A stretch of DNA of 8,874 bases from Streptomyces katrae (GTDB lineage Bacteria > Actinomycetota > Actinomycetes > Streptomycetales > Streptomycetaceae). The notes beneath the pieces were generated by a model. That model was not told the DNA's origin and made no database searches. It saw nothing but the letters and a program-made list of their open reading frames with translations. Below, piece by piece: positions 5,870 through 8,874 of this stretch. Where the stretch lies: assembly GCF_000966975.1 (NCBI RefSeq), contig NZ_JZWV01000904.1, positions 1-8,874 on the forward strand. Direction: 5' to 3'. A program made the position numbers and the translations under genes. Position 1 is the stretch's first letter, and every line of letters starts with the position of its first letter.

Positions 5870-5968
5870 CTACTGGTCGACGGGCAGCTCCGGGTCGGCC
5901 TGCCAGACGCTGGGCGGGACGGGCTTGTACGCCGGTTTCACGCTCGCCTCGCTCGCGATGCCGGACGT
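5870..5968 (-). pseudogene. Coding-like C-terminal remnant downstream of tetR
   Basis: Between the fasciclin terminator and tetR there is no complete gene. On the minus strand, 32 codons ending in TAG (5872-5870) read TSGIASEASVKPAYKPV then PPSVWQADPELPVDQ. In this frame about 29 of the last 30 third positions are G or C while second positions are A/T-rich, the signature of real actinobacterial coding sequence. No start codon with a ribosome binding site is seen. The frame is the same as that of tetR, 44 codons beyond its TGA, so it could be an eroded gene end or, less likely, a lost extension of tetR. I do not recognise the product. Confidence 0.3.
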
Positions 5969-6004
5969 GACACGCCACCTCGCCCGTCCCTGAGCTCCTT
6001 GGCA

Positions 6005-6601
6005 TCAGGTCCCCTGGGGTCGCTGGAGGCCCTGGAGGAGGAGGGCGATCAGGCGTCTGGGGTCGTAGCGGGGGTCGTCGTCGCGTCCGATGCAGAGGTT
6101 GCCGATGCCGCGCATCAGCTCGTAGGGCTGCGTGCCAGGCCTGATGTCGCCGGCTTCGACTGCGGCGTCGAGCAGTTGGGCGCAGACGGGCAACAGCCGG
6201 TCGAGGAAGTAGGCGTGCAGCGCGGCGAAGCGGTCGCTGTCGGACTGCAGGGCGTCGGCGAGGCCGTGCTTGGTGACCAGGAAGTCGACGAAGAGGTCGG
6301 TCCATTGGTGCAATGCGTCGAGTGGGGAATCGGCGCGGGCCAGCAGGTTCGGGCCGGCTTCGGCGCATGCCTCGATCTGATGTTGGTACACGGCGGTCAC
6401 GAGATCCGCCCGGGTCGGGAAGTGACGGTAGATCGTGGCCATCCCCACGCCTGCCCGGGCCGCGATCTGACGGATCGGCGCGTCGACGCCGGAGGTGGCG
6501 AACACCTCGGCAGCTGCGGTGAGCACCGTCTCCCGGTTGCGCTGAGCGTCGGCCCGCTTGCTTCGGGGCGGCGAATCCCCTCCAGGACCCTCGGCGGCCA
6601 T
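6005..6601 (-). CDS. TetR-family transcriptional repressor
   Basis: This 198-residue regulator has a canonical TetR N-terminal DNA-binding domain: RNRETVLTAAAEVFATSG (21-38), then the helix-turn-helix IRQIAARAGVGMATIYRHFP (43-62) and TRADLV. The remainder is a helical ligand-binding and dimerisation domain, including the ALHQWTDLFVDFL-type helix and a C-terminal segment with RDDDPRYDPRRLIALLLQGL. ATG 6601 is preceded by AAGGAG with a 6-base spacer. It is divergent from the hydrolase gene, and two palindromes in the shared gap overlap both promoters. It therefore probably represses itself and the hydrolase until a small molecule binds. The ligand may be related to the hydrolase substrate, but the sequence does not say what it is. 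Confidence 0.9.
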   Translation of the reverse strand: MAAEGPGGDSPPRSKRADAQRNRETVLTAAAEVFATSGVDAPIRQIAARAGVGMATIYRHFPTRADLVTAVYQHQIEACAEAGPNLLARADSPLDALHQWTDLFVDFLVTKHGLADALQSDSDRFAALHAYFLDRLLPVCAQLLDAAVEAGDIRPGTQPYELMRGIGNLCIGRDDDPRYDPRRLIALLLQGLQRPQGT

Positions 6602-6622
6602 CACGTTCTCCTTCGACACCGG

Positions 6623-6652
6623 TTGACAAAACGGAGCAGCGCTCCGGATAGT
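6623..6652 (+). promoter_or_regulatory. Housekeeping-type promoter of the hydrolase gene
   Basis: TTGACA (6623-6628) is a perfect -35 element. GATAGT (6647-6652) is an acceptable -10 after an 18-base spacer. Transcription would start near 6659 and give a leader of about 110 bases. Operator 1 fills the spacer and operator 2 covers the start point, as expected of a tightly repressed promoter. Confidence 0.6.
6629..6649. promoter_or_regulatory. TetR operator 1 (palindrome)
   Basis: CGGAGC-AGC-GCTCCG (6632-6646) is a perfect 6-bp inverted repeat with a 3-base centre, inside a 21-base block beginning AAA. It lies between the -35 and -10 elements of the hydrolase promoter and covers the predicted start of tetR transcription. 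Its layout matches operator 2, centred 24 bp away. Confidence 0.65.
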
Positions 6653-6676
6653 AAATGGAGCAGCGTTCCGTTTCAG
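6648..6676 (-). promoter_or_regulatory. Candidate tetR promoter, overlapping the hydrolase promoter
   Basis: On the minus strand, CTGAAA (6676-6671) and TACTAT (6653-6648) are separated by 17 bases, each matching 4 of 6 consensus positions. The start near 6641 falls inside operator 1 and the spacer contains operator 2. Transcription of tetR and the hydrolase would therefore be mutually exclusive and controlled by the same sites. Confidence 0.45.
6653..6673. promoter_or_regulatory. TetR operator 2 (imperfect palindrome)
   Basis: AAATGGAGC-AGC-GTTCCGTTT is a 21-base inverted repeat with 7 of 9 arm positions paired. It has the same AGC centre as operator 1 and its centre is 24 bp away. An additional half-site, GAACGGAAC, lies at 6684-6692. 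The repetition of one motif around two promoters supports a real repressor-binding array. Confidence 0.65.
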
Positions 6677-6709
6677 CTTAGCCGAACGGAACACCCCTGA
6701 CCTCCTTGC

Positions 6710-6741
6710 CCGCCCGCCGAGGGTACGAGCCCGGCGGGCGG
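6710..6741 (+). promoter_or_regulatory. GC-rich hairpin in the hydrolase leader
   Basis: CCGCCCGCCG (6710-6719) and CGGCGGGCGG (6732-6741) form a perfect 10-bp stem with a 12-base loop. It lies in the predicted leader, 28 bases before GTG 6770 and just upstream of the ribosome binding site. It could act as a partial terminator or translational control element, or simply be stable GC-rich structure. Confidence 0.4.
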
Positions 6742-6769
6742 CAGGCGCCACCGAAAGGGAACCCACACC

Positions 6770-7729
6770 GTGAGCACATCCCCCGCCACCGACGCCTTGG
6801 GCACGCCCGTACCGGTCCTGTCCTTCAGCCCCGTAGTCCTGGACGTGCCCGGACGTCCCGTGGATCTCGAGGTGCGCGTCTCGGCACCCGTTACCGGCAC
6901 CGGCCTTCCCGTCATCCTCCTCTCCCACGGCCACGGCCCCTCGAACAACCTCTCCTCCCTCAACGGCTACGCGCCGCTCGCCAACTTCTGGGCGGCACAC
7001 GGATTCGTCGTCGTCCAGCCCACCCACCTCACCTCCAGAACACTGACCGACCTGGTCGCGGACGCACCCGGAGCACCCGACTTCTGGCGTTCCCGCGCCG
7101 AGGACATGACCCACGTCCTCGACCGGCTCGAGGTGATCGAGAACGCCGTGCCGCAGCTCGCCGGGCGGATCGACCCCACCAAGGTCGCCCTCGCCGGGCA
7201 CTCGCTCGGCGGCTTCACCGCCGCCCTCCTGCTGGGTGCCGGACTCACCGACCCCGCCACCGGGAACCTGGTGCACCTCTTCGAGCCGCGCATCAAGGCG
7301 GGCGTACTGCTCGCCCCGCCCGGCAGGGGCGGCAAGGTCTTCAACGGACCCATGGCCGAGCACTGGCCGGTCATCGGAGCCGTCGACTTCTCCACCATGA
7401 CCGCACCCGCGCTGGTCGTCACCGGCGACAAGGACGACCCCCGGCACTTCACGGATATGGGCCCGGACTGGCACGCCGACCCCTATACCCTCGCCCCCGG
7501 CCCCAAAGCACTACTCACCCTGTTCGACGCGGAGCACGGACTCGGCGGGATCGCCGGATACGACGCAGCCGAGACGACCGACGAAAACCCCGAGCGAGTC
7601 GCCGCCCTCGCCCGGCTCACCGCGGCATACCTGCGCGCCCAGCTCCACCCCGGCGACAACGCCTGGCAGACCACCCACGAGGCACTGACGACCGGCCCCA
7701 ACCCGGTAGGACGACTCGAATCCAAGTAA
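6770..7729 (+). CDS. Alpha/beta hydrolase
   Basis: This 319-residue cytoplasmic hydrolase has no signal peptide. The nucleophile elbow GHSLGG (143-148) places the catalytic serine at S145. SHGHG (52-56), after the strand LPVILL, fits the oxyanion-hole region. The acid is probably D220 in ALVVTGDKDD, and the histidine probably H256 in FDAEHGLGG. The overall pattern resembles the chlorophyllase/PAF-acetylhydrolase/dienelactone-hydrolase-like group, so esterase or lipase activity on a small substrate is likely but unproven. GTG 6770 is chosen because AAAGGGA (6754-6760) is 9 bases upstream. The gene is divergent from the TetR repressor and probably controlled by it through the two operators in the gap. 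No clear terminator follows; the next gene converges on it 102 bases away. Confidence 0.88.
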   Translation: MSTSPATDALGTPVPVLSFSPVVLDVPGRPVDLEVRVSAPVTGTGLPVILLSHGHGPSNNLSSLNGYAPLANFWAAHGFVVVQPTHLTSRTLTDLVADAPGAPDFWRSRAEDMTHVLDRLEVIENAVPQLAGRIDPTKVALAGHSLGGFTAALLLGAGLTDPATGNLVHLFEPRIKAGVLLAPPGRGGKVFNGPMAEHWPVIGAVDFSTMTAPALVVTGDKDDPRHFTDMGPDWHADPYTLAPGPKALLTLFDAEHGLGGIAGYDAAETTDENPERVAALARLTAAYLRAQLHPGDNAWQTTHEALTTGPNPVGRLESK

Positions 7730-7831
7730 GTCCCCTGCCACGCCGACCTGAGGGGGCGAACCGGCTGCCAGTACCACCAGGTGCCGTGGGCGCCCTGACC
7801 GGCCCAGCCGGGTATCCGGCCTTGGTCGCGG

Positions 7832-8344
7832 TCAGCCGGCCGCGTCCGCCGCAGCCTCGAGTTCGGCCGCGCACAGCGCCGCGAACGCCGCCGACAGCCC
7901 CACGGGCACACCGCGGGCCTCGGCCTGGGCACAGAGGTGGTCGAGGACGGCGTCCAGATCCTCAAAGCCCCCCACCGGTCGCAGCAACCACAGCCGGCCC
8001 GAGGGACGGGGCGGGATGCCGACGCCGGCCAGGTCCGCCGAGGCGTCCTTCTCCTGAGTCTCCTGCTCCGTCTCCGTGACGGGGTGGCACTCGGCCTCCA
8101 CCACCCGCCCTGACCCGTCCGTAGTGGTGTCGATCTGCCAGCGAGTCGACCGGTCAGGCACCCAGGTCCGTGCATGCGACGGCCATACGAACGGCAGGAA
8201 CACCCACATCGGCGCCTCAGGCGCGAGAACCCATCCCAGCTCCCCCAGCTCCCGCACCTCCGGAAGCCGGTCCGCTTCCAACTCGCTGCGCCCCGAACGT
8301 CGGCCAGCCTGCCGATGAGGGCTACCCCCTGCATCCCATGACAT
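7832..8344 (-). CDS. Hypothetical protein, unrecognised
   Basis: I do not recognise this 170-residue protein. It has an Arg-rich N-terminus, a tryptophan-rich stretch (APMWVFLPFVWPSHARTW), an acidic middle with VTETEQETQEKDAS, and an alanine-rich helical C-terminus (FEDLDAVLDHLCAQAEARG, then AFAALCAAELEAAADAAG). There is no signal peptide or clear membrane segment. Third-position GC bias supports coding from about SELEADRLPEV onward. The first 20 codons are less biased, so the N-terminus may be wrong or rebuilt from foreign DNA. ATG 8344 has no good Shine-Dalgarno sequence; TACTGT (8358-8353) could serve as a -10 for a nearly leaderless mRNA. A perfect 17-bp inverted repeat ends 18 bases upstream, and transposase debris lies beyond it. 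It converges with the hydrolase gene. Confidence 0.5.
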   Translation of the reverse strand: MSWDAGGSPHRQAGRRSGRSELEADRLPEVRELGELGWVLAPEAPMWVFLPFVWPSHARTWVPDRSTRWQIDTTTDGSGRVVEAECHPVTETEQETQEKDASADLAGVGIPPRPSGRLWLLRPVGGFEDLDAVLDHLCAQAEARGVPVGLSAAFAALCAAELEAAADAAG

Positions 8345-8362
8345 ACCGGACCACAGTAGCCA

Positions 8363-8403
8363 CCTGCGAGGAGCCGCGATCACCGTTCGCGGCTCCTCGC
8401 AGG
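8363..8403. repeat. Perfect 17-bp inverted repeat (hairpin, 7-base loop)
   Basis: CCTGCGAGGAGCCGCGA (8363-8379) is the exact reverse complement of 8387-8403, with a loop of seven bases (TCACCGT). Its strength suggests a bidirectional terminator, but no gene ends next to it in the window. Instead it lies 18 bases before the start of the hypothetical gene. It may be a terminator left by a lost gene, a barrier against minus-strand read-through, or a structure tied to the neighbouring insertion-sequence debris. Confidence 0.75.
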
Positions 8404-8592
8404 ACCACATCGCGGACACCTTCCGCGGAAGTGAGGATGCCCGTCACCATTCCGAACCACCTGACGTGGCGAATCGACGCCGCGGCTGCGCAGCAGTCAG
8501 GGCAGGCTGGAGGTGAACATCCGGTGAGGAAGACGGAAGCAGACCCCGGGCACCCCTCGCCGTGGCGCCTTGACGTCTACGCGGGCTCGTGA

Positions 8593-8874
8593 ACGCCGGC
8601 CGCGCGATGGAAGACGCCCCCGCACCCTTTCGCCGGGGACCGGCCGGAAGACTTCTCGCTGACGCCCGCAAATCTCTTCCGCGGCCACTGGCGGGGGCGC
8701 CCTTCCGCGCTCGATGAGTACAAGCCCTACCTGGACGATCGTCGGAACCAAGGCTGCACCAACGCCTGGAAGGCGTGGGAGGAGATCGTGCCGCTCGGCT
8801 ACAAGGACAGCGACCGGCTGCGGAAGTTCATCTCCGACCGGGGCAAGATCCGCAGCCGCCGCGTCACCCGCGTC
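8593..8874 (+). pseudogene. ISL3-family transposase fragment, 5'-truncated, running off the window
   Basis: From the frame opening after TGA 8590-8592 the translation includes RPEDFSLTPANLF, RGRPSALDEYKPYLDDRRNQ, then GCTNAWKAWEEIVPLGYKDS. This matches the segment between the N-terminal helix-turn-helix and the DDE domain of streptomycete ISL3 transposases (pattern LD-YKPYLD-RW-EGCTNAW--WEEI-PLGY). Clear similarity begins near 8635. No start codon, ribosome binding site or N-terminal zinc-finger/HTH region lies upstream, so the 5' end is lost. The frame is open at position 8874, and the last 20 residues resemble the family less well. Terminal inverted repeats are not identifiable. The stretch 8404-8592 contains no gene I can recognise and is probably remnant DNA. 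Confidence 0.65.

Noticed and set aside
6706..8079. A 457-residue plus-strand frame across the hydrolase
   Set aside because: It is out of frame with the hydrolase and composed of Arg/Pro-rich low-complexity residues with no family features.

Overview
The window is high-GC, actinobacterial DNA, almost certainly from Streptomyces or a close relative. The evidence is the extreme G/C bias at third codon positions, GTG starts, a chaplin-type hydrophobic surface protein (a family of aerial-hyphae-forming actinomycetes) and an ISL3-type transposase remnant of a kind common in streptomycetes.

Positions 1-5761 hold a locus built around a SigK-type ECF sigma factor. On the minus strand, sigK (2487-1822) overlaps its membrane anti-sigma factor rskA (1825-1073) by ATGA. 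A FAD-dependent amine-oxidase-like protein (891 to the left edge, incomplete) follows. On the plus strand are a membrane-anchored molybdopterin oxidoreductase of the sulfite-oxidase class (3378-4952) and a fasciclin-domain lipoprotein of the MPT70/MPT83 type (5044-5694), closed by a strong hairpin terminator (5727-5761). This set parallels the mycobacterial SigK locus and regulon, where sigK-rskA lies near a FAD oxidoreductase gene and the main targets are the fasciclin antigens MPT70 and MPT83.

The central observation is that three divergently arranged transcription units carry the same element, C-M-ATCC, exactly 15 bases, then N-CGAA-K. It lies in front of sigK itself (2607-2581), the FAD gene (968-942) and the molybdo-enzyme gene (3344-3370). 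This predicts an autoregulated SigK regulon contained in one locus. The spacing also predicts that the molybdo-enzyme mRNA is leaderless and starts at GTG 3378.

Between the two arms (2608-3377) the DNA is decayed. A chaplin gene with a good ribosome binding site (2797-3097) is broken by a 16-bp tandem duplication that shifts its frame just before the chaplin domain. It is followed by a short relic of a Sua5/YwlC-type threonylcarbamoyl-AMP synthase (about 3163-3264).

Positions 5762-7729 are a separate module. A TetR-family repressor (6601-6005) is divergent from an alpha/beta hydrolase (6770-7729). Two palindromic operators sit inside their overlapping promoters, and a hairpin lies in the hydrolase leader. 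A short coding-like fragment lies downstream of tetR.

Positions 7730-8874 hold an unrecognised gene (8344-7832), a perfect 17-bp inverted repeat directly upstream of it (8363-8403), and at the right edge a truncated ISL3-family transposase reading out of the window. Together these look like a mobile-element-eroded boundary.
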